Origin: Chitinophagaceae bacterium
Lineage (GTDB): Bacteria > Bacteroidota > Bacteroidia > Chitinophagales > Chitinophagaceae
NCBI GenBank assembly: GCA_021323155.1
Contig: JAJTCI010000141.1
Span: 1-6,314, forward strand
Direction of reading: 5' to 3'
DNA: 6,314 nt
Positions 1 through 6,241 of this stretch are shown here, one piece after another. Numbering within the stretch: position 1 is the stretch's first letter; each line of letters starts with the position of its first letter. Position numbers and translations under genes: made by a program. Below the pieces are notes generated by a model. It was not told the origin of the DNA. It ran no database searches and saw only the letters and a program-made list of their open reading frames with translations.

Positions 1-289
1 CCAGGTCACTCTTAAAATCGTCGATCGATAAACCCCTGTACTGGTTATTTACCCCCACCAACAGCGTCACGAAATCGTAGTGTTCATTAAGTTTTGTATG
101 CAACAGGTGTTCGGCAAGCTCTGATGTTGTCCAACCTGTCTTGGCCACGATCTCCGGCGCGTGGAAATGCAACCCCTCTCCACGCAATAGCTGTACGGCT
201 TGGTAAGGGAAACTTTCGTACAAAGGCACCAGTTCCCCGATGGTATAAGAATCCCCAAGGGCTAGGTAGCTGGAAAAATGACGGGTCAT
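1..289 (-). CDS. SGNH/GDSL-family hydrolase, N-terminal part (runs off left edge)
   Basis: Translating the minus strand from the ATG at 289 gives 96 open codons up to the window edge, so the gene is truncated by the window and not broken. Near the N-terminus is the block I motif YLALGDSYTIGE, with the probable nucleophile Ser14. A block II-like Gly52 lies in TGWTTSEL. A block III motif LLVGVNNQYRG follows, with Gly79 and Asn81 expected to form the oxyanion hole. These are the hallmarks of SGNH/GDSL esterases and lipases, which hydrolyse esters of lipids, sugars or other small molecules. The catalytic Asp-x-x-His block lies beyond the window. There is no signal peptide: the protein starts MTRHFSSYLALGDS, straight into the first strand of the fold, so it is probably cytosolic. 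It is divergent from the gene at 337. No Shine-Dalgarno sequence is visible, as expected in Bacteroidota. The family call is firm, the substrate unknown. Confidence 0.85.
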   Translation of the reverse strand, partial: MTRHFSSYLALGDSYTIGELVPLYESFPYQAVQLLRGEGLHFHAPEIVAKTGWTTSELAEHLLHTKLNEHYDFVTLLVGVNNQYRGLSIDDFKSDL

Positions 290-317
290 AGTGAGTGTTT
301 CAAATAAGCGTAAATTT

Positions 318-330
318 AGGTTTAAAACCT
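318..330. promoter_or_regulatory. 13-bp palindrome in divergent intergenic region, candidate operator
   Basis: AGGTTT and AAACCT form a perfect inverted repeat around a single central A. It sits between the divergent starts at 289 (minus) and 337 (plus), 6 bp before the plus-strand ATG. Just upstream on the plus strand, TAAATTTA (311-318) matches the Bacteroidota -7 consensus TAnnTTTG at all but the last base. The palindrome would therefore lie near the transcription start, a plausible site for a repressor. No -33 element is clear. The symmetry is directly visible; the operator role is inference, and such a short AT-rich palindrome can arise by chance. Confidence 0.3.
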
Positions 331-336
331 CTCTGA

Positions 337-699
337 ATGCGAAAAGGTGCGGTCATTGTTCATGGCACCGGTTCTTTCGAAAACCTCTATGAAGGGCTCA
401 ACTCCATTTTATCCGTTGGATACCAGACCCGCCTTAACAACGGCGTGCTCCTGTTTATAGACGACCACAGCCTGCTCAACAACAGCAACGTGATGACCGT
501 TATTTTGCTTGAACACTCTGGAGATGATTGCCGGGTAGAAATAATTTCCGGTGGGGGCGGTGATGGGCTACTGGGTTGGACCCTCGGCAATGAGTCACGA
601 AGAGTGGACAAAGTGATGACCATCATCGACCAGGTCTGTCAGGTACATTCTTACCAGTTGACCGATTATTTCACTGGAAAAGCCCATTCAGGCCGCTAA
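337..699 (+). CDS. Small conserved-looking hypothetical protein with glycine-rich motif (possibly DUF6054-like)
   Basis: This 120-residue ORF starts at an ATG and ends in TAA, with no signal peptide or membrane segment, so it is probably cytosolic. The middle reads as alternating beta strands (GVLLFIDD, VMTVILLEH, CRVEIISGG). A glycine-rich turn SGGGGDGLLGWTLGNE (71-86) follows, then a helix-like segment RRVDKVMTIIDQVCQV. The strand, GGGxG, strand, GxE, helix pattern recalls small DUF6054 proteins, but this is from memory of the pattern and is not secure. No catalytic residues are recognisable, and I assign no function. It stands 47 bp from the divergent GDSL gene and 56 bp before the S9 peptidase gene, with only a weak hairpin between, so co-transcription with the peptidase is possible. 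The minus-strand reading frame across the same stretch looks like a shadow. Confidence 0.75.
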   Translation: MRKGAVIVHGTGSFENLYEGLNSILSVGYQTRLNNGVLLFIDDHSLLNNSNVMTVILLEHSGDDCRVEIISGGGGDGLLGWTLGNESRRVDKVMTIIDQVCQVHSYQLTDYFTGKAHSGR

Positions 700-706
700 A
701 ATGGGC
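682..706 (+). terminator. Weak hairpin overlapping the stop codon of the small hypothetical gene
   Basis: GCCCATT (682-688) and AATGGGC (700-706) form a perfect 7-bp stem with an 11-nt loop that contains the TAA stop at 697-699. No T-run follows directly; the nearest T-rich stretch is about 20 bases further on. It could be a weak terminator, a processing or stability hairpin, or chance. Read-through into the S9 gene is therefore plausible. Confidence 0.25.
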
Positions 707-755
707 GGCTAATCTGATTAATCATTATTTTCCCTGTTTTAAATTTTCGACTACT

Positions 756-3266
756 ATGCGTATAATTTCATTGCTTGCGTGCGTTATCCTCGTCCTCTCA
801 GCCAACGCACAAACCCCGGTAACAAAAGCCAATTACCAGGCCGCTGCCAGATTCTCACCCAGGAAACTGGATAAAATGGTCTTCTCCCTTAATGTAGACC
901 CGCACTGGCTGAAACTGAGTGATCGGTTCTGGTACACCTACGAGACTTCTGATGGAAGAAAATGGTATATCGTCGACCCTTCAAAAGGTGAGAAAAAATT
1001 AATGTTCGACAACGCCCGGCTCGCTGCGGAACTCACTAAAATAGTCAAGGATCCGATGGACGCCCAGCACCTGAATATCGATAGCCTCCGGTTCGTCAGG
1101 GATGAAAACTGGATACAGTTTGAAGTAAAGACCAACCAGGAAGTAATAAAGAAAGACTCATCCGCCAGGCAGGATACGGCGAAAAAATCAGCACCTGTTA
1201 AAGAAAAGAAGACGTTTTACTTCGAATACAACCTTTCTACCGGGCAGTTGGTCGAGCTCTCCAACTTTAAGAAGCCAAAACGTAAACCAAGCTGGGCTTC
1301 TGTTTCACCTGATGGCCAGGCGATAGTTTTTGTCCGGAATTACAACCTGTATTGGATGGACAAGCCGAACTATGAAAAAGCTTTGCAAAACGAAGACGAT
1401 AGCACCATCGTTGAGCATAAGCTCACTTCCGATGGGATAGAATATTTCAGTTACTCCACCGATGGTTATTACAGCGGTTCTGGTGAAAATAACGTCGATA
1501 AAGAGAAGAACAGGAAGAAGCGCAAATCCGCTACTGCCTATTGGAGTCCCGATTCAAAACGTTTCGCATTGGTAAGAGTAGATACCAGGAGAGTGAAAGA
1601 TCTCTGGGTCATCAACAGCGTGGCGGAACCCCGGCCCACCATCGAATCTTACAAATACTGGATGCCGGGTGAAAAGGAATCTCCCATCAGCTACGTGTTG
1701 TTGTTCGATATGGATTCAAAGACCTCTCGGGAACTCAACATTAAACAGTACAAAGACCAGGACGTCGATGTGCTTTCTGCCAGGTTGCCAGTAAACACAC
1801 GTGACGACGACTTTCGCCCCATCAAATGGCTGGGAACGAATAGCCAGCTTTACTTCACCCGTACAAGCCGTGACCTGAAACGGATTGACCTGTGTCGCGT
1901 GGATGTAAATACCGGTGATGTGAAGCAATTGATCAATGAGTCTTTGAATACTTATGTGGAGACCAGAAGGCCCGGCCTGGTAAATGACGGGCAGGAAGTG
2001 ATCCATTGGAGCGAAAGAGACGGCTGGGCGCATTTTTATCTCTATGACAATAATGGCAACCTGAAGAACCAGGTCACATCCGGCGCATATCATTGCGAGG
2101 ACATCGTCGGCATTGATGAGAAAAAGCGGGTGCTGTATTTTACAGCTAATGGAAAAGAGCCGAACGAAGATCCTTATTACCTCCACTTGTACCGCGTGAA
2201 CTTTGATGGCACCGGGCTGCGCCTCCTTAACCCGGGAGAATTCGAGCACAGCGTAAGCCTCAATGAGAACAAGCAGTATTTCGTTGATAACGCCTCCCGC
2301 GTAAACGCAACGCCACGAAGCGCCCTGTTCAATACGGAAGGGAAAAAGATCATGGACCTCGAGGCCGCCGACCTGTCTTCGCTCTTCTCAGCTGGCTACC
2401 GCTTTCCCGAGATATTTAAAGTAAAAGCAGATGACGGGATCACCGACCTATATGGCGCCATGTACAAGCCGTTCAATTTCGATTCTACTAAAAAATATGC
2501 GGTCATTGAATATGTTTATCCCGGCCCTCAGACCGAAGCGGTAAACAAAGCGTTCAGCCGAAGCATGGATCGCATCGACCGGCTGGCACAGCTTGGTTTC
2601 ATCGTCGTTACCGTGGGCAATCGCGGCGGCCATCCAAGCCGCAGTAAATGGTATCACAACTATGGGTATGGCAACCTGAGGGATTATGGACTGGCAGATA
2701 AAAAAGCTGCGGTAGAACAACTGGCCGACCGCTATTCTTTTATCGATATCGAACGCGTTGGCATCCACGGCCACAGTGGCGGCGGTTTTATGAGTACCGC
2801 GGCGATGCTCGTCTATCCCGACTTTTTCAAAGTCGCGGTGTCAAATGCCGGCAACCATGACAACACTATATACAACCGCTGGTGGAGCGAAAAGCATCAC
2901 GGTGTAAAGGAAAACATCGGCGAGAAAGGTGATACAAGTTTCGTCTATGCAATTGAACGCAACCCTGATCTCGCGAAAAATCTCAAAGGACGCCTGATGC
3001 TCACTCACGGGGATATAGACAACAACGTGCACCCGGCTAACACCATCCGCATGGCAAATGCGCTCATTCGCGCCAACAAGCGTTTTGACCTTGTGATCTT
3101 ACCCGGCCAGCGCCATGGATATGGTGACATGACTGAATACTTCTTCTGGCGGATGGCGGACTATTTTAGTAACCACCTGATGGGAGACGCCTCTGCAGGA
3201 AATAATGTGGATATTGAACAGATCAACCGCGATATCGAACAGGCGGGACAGAAGCGCCGAAACTAA
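756..3266 (+). CDS. Exported S9-family serine peptidase (DPP-IV-like: beta-propeller plus alpha/beta-hydrolase)
   Basis: The 836-residue length is usual for a full DPP-IV-type protein. A Sec signal peptide (MRIISLLACVILVLSANAQ, probable cut after Ala18) sends it to the periplasm or cell surface. Residues about 100-540 form the DPP-IV N-terminal beta-propeller, with repeats such as SWASVSPDGQAIVFVRN and TAYWSPDSKRFALVRVD. Residues about 555-810 are the peptidase S9 catalytic domain. Its triad is visible: Ser674 in GHSGGG, Asp755 in HGDIDNNVH and His787 in GQRHGYGD. Tyr588 in YVYPGP aligns with the oxyanion-hole Tyr of human DPP4 (DVYAGP). The enzyme should cleave peptides, possibly after proline. 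However, the Glu-Glu motif that anchors the free N-terminus in true DPP-IV is not seen before AYWSPD; a basic stretch (about 246-258, KNRKKRKS) lies there, so dipeptidase activity is uncertain. A Lys-rich insert lies at about 129-152. A strong terminator follows. Confidence 0.93.
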   Translation: MRIISLLACVILVLSANAQTPVTKANYQAAARFSPRKLDKMVFSLNVDPHWLKLSDRFWYTYETSDGRKWYIVDPSKGEKKLMFDNARLAAELTKIVKDPMDAQHLNIDSLRFVRDENWIQFEVKTNQEVIKKDSSARQDTAKKSAPVKEKKTFYFEYNLSTGQLVELSNFKKPKRKPSWASVSPDGQAIVFVRNYNLYWMDKPNYEKALQNEDDSTIVEHKLTSDGIEYFSYSTDGYYSGSGENNVDKEKNRKKRKSATAYWSPDSKRFALVRVDTRRVKDLWVINSVAEPRPTIESYKYWMPGEKESPISYVLLFDMDSKTSRELNIKQYKDQDVDVLSARLPVNTRDDDFRPIKWLGTNSQLYFTRTSRDLKRIDLCRVDVNTGDVKQLINESLNTYVETRRPGLVNDGQEVIHWSERDGWAHFYLYDNNGNLKNQVTSGAYHCEDIVGIDEKKRVLYFTANGKEPNEDPYYLHLYRVNFDGTGLRLLNPGEFEHSVSLNENKQYFVDNASRVNATPRSALFNTEGKKIMDLEAADLSSLFSAGYRFPEIFKVKADDGITDLYGAMYKPFNFDSTKKYAVIEYVYPGPQTEAVNKAFSRSMDRIDRLAQLGFIVVTVGNRGGHPSRSKWYHNYGYGNLRDYGLADKKAAVEQLADRYSFIDIERVGIHGHSGGGFMSTAAMLVYPDFFKVAVSNAGNHDNTIYNRWWSEKHHGVKENIGEKGDTSFVYAIERNPDLAKNLKGRLMLTHGDIDNNVHPANTIRMANALIRANKRFDLVILPGQRHGYGDMTEYFFWRMADYFSNHLMGDASAGNNVDIEQINRDIEQAGQKRRN

Positions 3267-3282
3267 CGGACAAGATTTTCTA

Positions 3283-3313
3283 GCGGGGCCTTTTAACAAG
3301 GGCCCCGCCTTTT
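3283..3313 (+). terminator. Intrinsic terminator after the S9 peptidase gene
   Basis: GCGGGGCC (3283-3290) pairs with GGCCCCGC (3301-3308). The stem can extend inward by one G-U and two A-T pairs to leave a TAAC tetraloop, and C plus TTTT follows. It begins 16 bp after the TAA of the peptidase gene. The opposite strand lacks a T-run after the stem, so it acts on the plus strand only. Confidence 0.9.
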
Positions 3314-3386
3314 ATCTGGCAAGATCGATTTATGGATCATTCCCGCTGATATTCAATCGTTAGCCTGCGCTTTCGCCGGATTAATT

Positions 3387-3394
3387 TACTTTTG
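3387..3394 (+). promoter_or_regulatory. Bacteroidota-type -7 promoter element upstream of the thioredoxin gene
   Basis: TACTTTTG matches the Bacteroidota sigma factor -7 consensus TAnnTTTG exactly. It lies between the peptidase terminator and the thioredoxin start, 45 bases before the ATG at 3440, giving a leader of roughly 40 nt. No convincing TTG or TTTG -33 element is seen at the expected spacing; the sequence there is GTTAG. Position and exact match support it, but the weak -33 keeps this moderate. Confidence 0.5.
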
Positions 3395-3439
3395 ATTAAC
3401 GCAACAAGCATTTAAATTGCAGTTCATTTGAAACACGCG

Positions 3440-4576
3440 ATGAAAAAATTGATCCTGGTCCTTTTGTTTCCGCTTGGCATAGCAGCCCAGGACGGTAACG
3501 GGTACACTATAAAAGGAAATATTCCTGGTCTGAAAGACAGCACACTGGTTTTTCTCACCACTGGCACCGGAAGCGCGGTAGCCCAGGCATATGCGTTTAA
3601 CGGCCAGTTCCGGCTTTGGGGCAAGGTAGACGCTGCGGATGTATACCAGTTAGGTTTTATTGGGTATAAAGACGTCGTTGAAGTTTTCCTTACGAATAAT
3701 GATATCAACGTTTCAGGCAAAAGCACGGCGCTAAGATCACTTACACTCACCGGCTCCCAGCCACTGAAAGATTACCAGGAATACCAGAAACAATTTCTTC
3801 CCTTAAAAGAAAAGCTCAATAGCTCGGCAACACTTGCCAATTCACTGCCCGGTGGTAAAAAAAAGGATTCCCTGATGGCAGTGCACAGGAAAGCCATCGC
3901 GGATTTGCAGGTTCAGATAGATAATTATATTTCGCAACACCCGTCTTCACCGGTTTCGGCATTCTTACTCTACGTAACCCTTCAACTCAACCCGGATCCG
4001 AATGTCTTTATGAAACGATTTTCCCAGCTGACAAGCGAAGCTAAGGGAAACAGTTATGGCCAGAATCTTGACCAGATCGCCTTGCAGGCCCGGCAACAGG
4101 TAGCCATGCAGGAACAACAACAGCAACAACAACAGCAACAGGTAGCGGACGGGTTTGGCGAAGTGGGTAGCGAAGCGCCCGTATTTGTTCAGAACGATAC
4201 CATTGGAAAGCCGGTCTCGCTCACCTCTTTCCGGGGAAAATATGTACTGATCGACTTCTGGGCAAGCTGGTGCGGCCCCTGCAGGATGGAAAACCCCAAC
4301 CTCGTTGCTGCATACAATGCCTATAAGGACAAAAATTTTACGGTATTAGGCGTTTCTCTTGACCGGGATAAGCAAAGCTGGATGAAAGCCATACACGCCG
4401 ACAATCTCACATGGACCCATGTCAGCGATCTGGCGTACTGGAGTAACGCCGTTGCCAGGCAGTACAGGGTGAGTGGCATACCCCAGAATTACCTCGTAGA
4501 CCCGGCAGGTAAGATCGTCGCTAAGAATCTGCGGGGCCCGCAATTACACGAGGTGCTTGCCAGGGTGATCAAATAA
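3440..4576 (+). CDS. TlpA-like periplasmic thiol-disulfide oxidoreductase with probable DUF4369 N-terminal domain
   Basis: I place the start at the ATG at 3440 because it yields a classic signal peptide (MKKLILVLLFPLGIAAQ, cut near Ala16). An in-frame TTG at 3428 would add four residues and is less likely. Numbering is from 3440, 378 residues. Residues about 20-115 form a beta-rich domain (YTIKGNIPGLKDSTLVFL ... FNGQFRLWGKV) typical of DUF4369. A helical segment spans about 108-222. A nine-glutamine run (226-234) links it to the redoxin domain (about 241-378). That domain has the active site WASWCGPC with Cys278 and Cys281, and the cis-proline in SGIPQNYLVD (Pro348). Proteins of this design in Bacteroidota are thought to reduce or exchange disulfides in the periplasm, for example in protein or cytochrome c maturation; the partner is unknown. 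It probably has its own promoter, and a terminator follows. Confidence 0.93.
   Translation: MKKLILVLLFPLGIAAQDGNGYTIKGNIPGLKDSTLVFLTTGTGSAVAQAYAFNGQFRLWGKVDAADVYQLGFIGYKDVVEVFLTNNDINVSGKSTALRSLTLTGSQPLKDYQEYQKQFLPLKEKLNSSATLANSLPGGKKKDSLMAVHRKAIADLQVQIDNYISQHPSSPVSAFLLYVTLQLNPDPNVFMKRFSQLTSEAKGNSYGQNLDQIALQARQQVAMQEQQQQQQQQQVADGFGEVGSEAPVFVQNDTIGKPVSLTSFRGKYVLIDFWASWCGPCRMENPNLVAAYNAYKDKNFTVLGVSLDRDKQSWMKAIHADNLTWTHVSDLAYWSNAVARQYRVSGIPQNYLVDPAGKIVAKNLRGPQLHEVLARVIK
4115..4141 (+). repeat. In-frame CAA/CAG triplet run encoding nine glutamines
   Basis: Nine consecutive CAR codons in the TlpA-like gene encode Gln226-Gln234. The run falls exactly between the helical middle segment and the redoxin domain, so it probably acts as a flexible linker. 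The mix of CAA and CAG interrupts the pure repeat, which should limit slippage. A 12-bp direct repeat, GCAACAGGTAGC, occurs at 4093-4104 and 4135-4146, 42 bp (14 codons) apart in the same frame. Confidence 0.85.
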
Positions 4577-4597
4577 GAAATCGAATCATTTGCTTTT

Positions 4598-4630
4598 GAA
4601 GAGCCTTATTACAGGGCTCTTTTCTTTTTT
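4598..4630 (+). terminator. Intrinsic terminator after the thioredoxin gene
   Basis: AAGAGCC (4599-4605) pairs with GGCTCTT (4615-4621) around a 9-nt loop, with a possible outer G-U pair. The T-rich tail TTTCTTTTTT (4621-4630) follows. It lies 21 bp after the TAA, so the downstream ATP-grasp gene is probably transcribed separately. TACTTTAG at 4634-4641 is one base off the TAnnTTTG -7 consensus and could be that gene's promoter, but this is weak. Confidence 0.85.
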
Positions 4631-4658
4631 CCTTACTTTAGATCATAACTAACTGCCT

Positions 4659-5858
4659 ATGGTGCCTCATCTGCGTGAACAATTCAATAAGCAAGTCTCC
4701 GGTGAAGGTTACCGCGCTTACATGGATGAACTGGGTGCCGCTCATCCGGGTCAGCTGGATTTTCGGGTGGCGGAAACACCCGTTTTCATTGACAAGGCAT
4801 TCAAGAATAAGATACTGTCGGCTTGTGAAAGTATCGTGGATGTGATAACACAATACAATTTCAAACCGCTCACCTCGAGGGCCATCCCGCCCGAAATAAA
4901 GGTGCGCCACGAAAATGATCACGCGCATTTCATCGCTTTCGATTTTGGTATCTGTGAAAATGTGGACGGCGAGCTGGAACCTCAACTCATCGAAATGCAG
5001 GGATTCCCCTCACTGTTCTGCTACCAGGTGCTCCAGGACGATATAACAAGGAAACATTTCGATATCCCTGCGAATTATAGCATGTACCTGGGTGATTTCG
5101 ACAAGCAGCGTTATCTTGATATGCTAAGGGAGATCATCATCGGTAACGAGTCCCCGGAAAATGTCATCCTCCTGGAAATACTGCCGCAGGAACAAAAGAC
5201 GCGCGTCGACTTTGCCTGTACAAAGGAATACCTGGGCATAGACACGGTATGCATAACAGAATTGATTAAGGAGGGGAATAAGTTGTTTTACATGAAGGAC
5301 GGGGCTAAGACAGCGGTCAGGAGAATTTACAACCGGGTTATTTTCGACGATCTTCAACAGCAGTCGCCGGAAATACAGTCGAAAGGAAGTATATTCTTTG
5401 ATGATATCGATGTGGAGTGGATCCCGCACCCCAATTGGTTTTATCGCATCAGTAAATACACGATGCCCTATATCCGGCACCCGTATGTTCCCAAAACACG
5501 GTTCCTGAGTGAGCAACGAGACATCCCTGAAGACCTGGAGAACTATGTACTGAAGCCCTTGTTTTCTTTCGCTGGGCAGGGTGTCGTTATCGACGTAACG
5601 AAAGAAGACATCATAGCCATCAAAGACCCACGAAATTGGATCCTTCAGCGCAAAGTAAAATACGCCGACGTGATCCCTACCCCGGACGTTCCGGCAAAAG
5701 TTGAGATACGGATATTTTATTTCTGGAAGGATGGGGAACTCCGGCCAGTGCCCGCTGGTAACCTGGCAAGACTAAGCAAAGGCAAAATGATTGGCGTCCG
5801 TTACAACAAGGACAAAGAATGGGTGGGTGGAAGCCTGGCTTATTTCGAGAAAGACTAG
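4659..5858 (+). CDS. Putative circularly permuted ATP-grasp protein, substrate unknown
   Basis: This 399-residue protein has no signal peptide and is probably cytosolic. The motif order fits circularly permuted ATP-grasp proteins (glutathionylspermidine-synthase-like and DUF404/DUF407 groups). First comes a metal-site-like stretch, FDFG (Asp95) then LIEMQGFPS (Glu112, Gln114), where relatives have E-x-N. Next is a linker block, ILLEILPQEQKTRVDF then RRIYNRVIFDDL (about 170-232), matching the family's LSPGPxNxxYFEH and VDVIYRR region in spacing and character. Then comes the ATP-binding lysine and glycine loop YVLKPLFSFAGQGVVI (Lys299, Gly306, Gly308), the WILQ strand (Gln330) that would hold the adenine, and EIRIFYFW (Glu349, Arg351). 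Such enzymes join a carboxylate to an amine or thiol using ATP, often making a peptide or amide bond. The specific substrate cannot be read here. The family call is by motif recognition, not alignment. Its TAG interlocks with the stop of the convergent copper-storage-like gene. Confidence 0.65.
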   Translation: MVPHLREQFNKQVSGEGYRAYMDELGAAHPGQLDFRVAETPVFIDKAFKNKILSACESIVDVITQYNFKPLTSRAIPPEIKVRHENDHAHFIAFDFGICENVDGELEPQLIEMQGFPSLFCYQVLQDDITRKHFDIPANYSMYLGDFDKQRYLDMLREIIIGNESPENVILLEILPQEQKTRVDFACTKEYLGIDTVCITELIKEGNKLFYMKDGAKTAVRRIYNRVIFDDLQQQSPEIQSKGSIFFDDIDVEWIPHPNWFYRISKYTMPYIRHPYVPKTRFLSEQRDIPEDLENYVLKPLFSFAGQGVVIDVTKEDIIAIKDPRNWILQRKVKYADVIPTPDVPAKVEIRIFYFWKDGELRPVPAGNLARLSKGKMIGVRYNKDKEWVGGSLAYFEKD

Positions 5859-6196
5859 GCAGCGATGGCTACCGCCTCTTCGCACGCGTTCGCACAGCTC
5901 CGGCAAACGATCGCGCAAACCTTGCAACTTTCATTTTCCTGCTCGTACTTATGACAGATCTCTATGCACGCGTCACAAAACTGGCGGCACAATTCCATCA
6001 TTTCCTCCGATAAGAATGAATTCCGGGAACAGAACGTGGCGCACATATCACAGATCTCCGCGCAATTCAAAAGCGCCTTCGCACAATCCGTTAAACCGTT
6101 TTCTAGGCAGTTGATAGCCGTTTCCTGGCAAATGATCATGCAGCGGGTGCATTCGTCGATGCACTGTTTAACTTGTTGCATAGGAGAGATTTCCAT
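5855..6196 (-). CDS. Cys-rich four-helix-bundle copper-binding protein (Csp/DUF326-like)
   Basis: This 113-residue protein contains 19 cysteines, at 12, 16, 19, 23, 30, 38, 45, 49, 52, 56, 70, 74, 77, 81, 91, 94, 98, 101 and 105. They fall mostly in CxxxC and CxxC spacings along helical segments, so they face one side of each helix. This is the signature of the copper storage proteins Csp1/Csp3 and the DUF326 four-helix bundle, where cysteine thiolates fill the core with Cu(I). It has no signal peptide, so it resembles cytosolic Csp3 more than exported Csp1. The inferred role is copper storage or detoxification; zinc or other soft metals are possible. I chose the ATG at 6196 because it gives the full N-terminal helix and has AAGGA just upstream, though closer than usual. 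An ATG at 6181 is the alternative. A minus-strand gene end lies 45 bp upstream. Confidence 0.88.
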   Translation of the reverse strand: MEISPMQQVKQCIDECTRCMIICQETAINCLENGLTDCAKALLNCAEICDMCATFCSRNSFLSEEMMELCRQFCDACIEICHKYEQENESCKVCAIVCRSCANACEEAVAIAA

Positions 6197-6203
6197 TTCC
6201 TTG

Positions 6204-6236
6204 AAAAAAATCGTGCCAGAAATTGATTAGTTCTGG
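6204..6236 (-). terminator. Inverted repeat plus T-run between two minus-strand genes
   Basis: Read on the minus strand, CCAGAA (6236-6231) and TTCTGG (6221-6216) form a 6-bp stem with a 9-nt loop. Five bases later comes a run of seven T (6210-6204). It lies directly after the stop of the gene entering from the right edge and just before the copper-storage-like start. It could be a weak terminator for the former or an operator or attenuator for the latter. The gap between stem and T-run makes terminator function doubtful. Confidence 0.4.
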
Positions 6237-6241
6237 AGTCC

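Noticed and set aside
94..291. Plus-strand open frame at the left end
   Set aside because: The minus strand here encodes clear GDSL blocks I, II and III in frame, so the plus-strand reading is a shadow.
740..747. TAAATTTT as a -7 box for the peptidase gene
   Set aside because: It lacks the final G of TAnnTTTG and lies so close to the ATG at 756 that the transcript would have almost no leader; no -33 element was found.
771..782. Possible lipobox LLAC in the peptidase signal peptide (Cys9)
   Set aside because: The cysteine comes after only a handful of hydrophobic residues, too early for a lipoprotein signal, and a standard ANA-Q cut site follows at Ala18.
1716..2249. A 177-codon open frame on the minus strand inside the peptidase gene
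   Set aside because: It lies wholly within the propeller-coding region of a well-supported gene, its translation has no recognisable motif, and it is best explained as a shadow of that gene's codon use.
4115..4141. CAA/CAG run as a CRISPR, VNTR or phase-variation tract
   Set aside because: It is a short, interrupted triplet run inside a gene; whole-triplet changes would not shift the frame, so on/off switching is not expected.
5124..5516. A 130-codon open frame on the minus strand inside the ATP-grasp gene
   Set aside because: It is fully contained in a gene with clear family motifs, and its translation shows no domain or start signal.
5964..6230. Plus-strand open frames over the copper-storage-like gene
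   Set aside because: The minus strand gives a regular CxxxC/CxxC helical pattern that cannot be chance, while the plus-strand readings have no structure.
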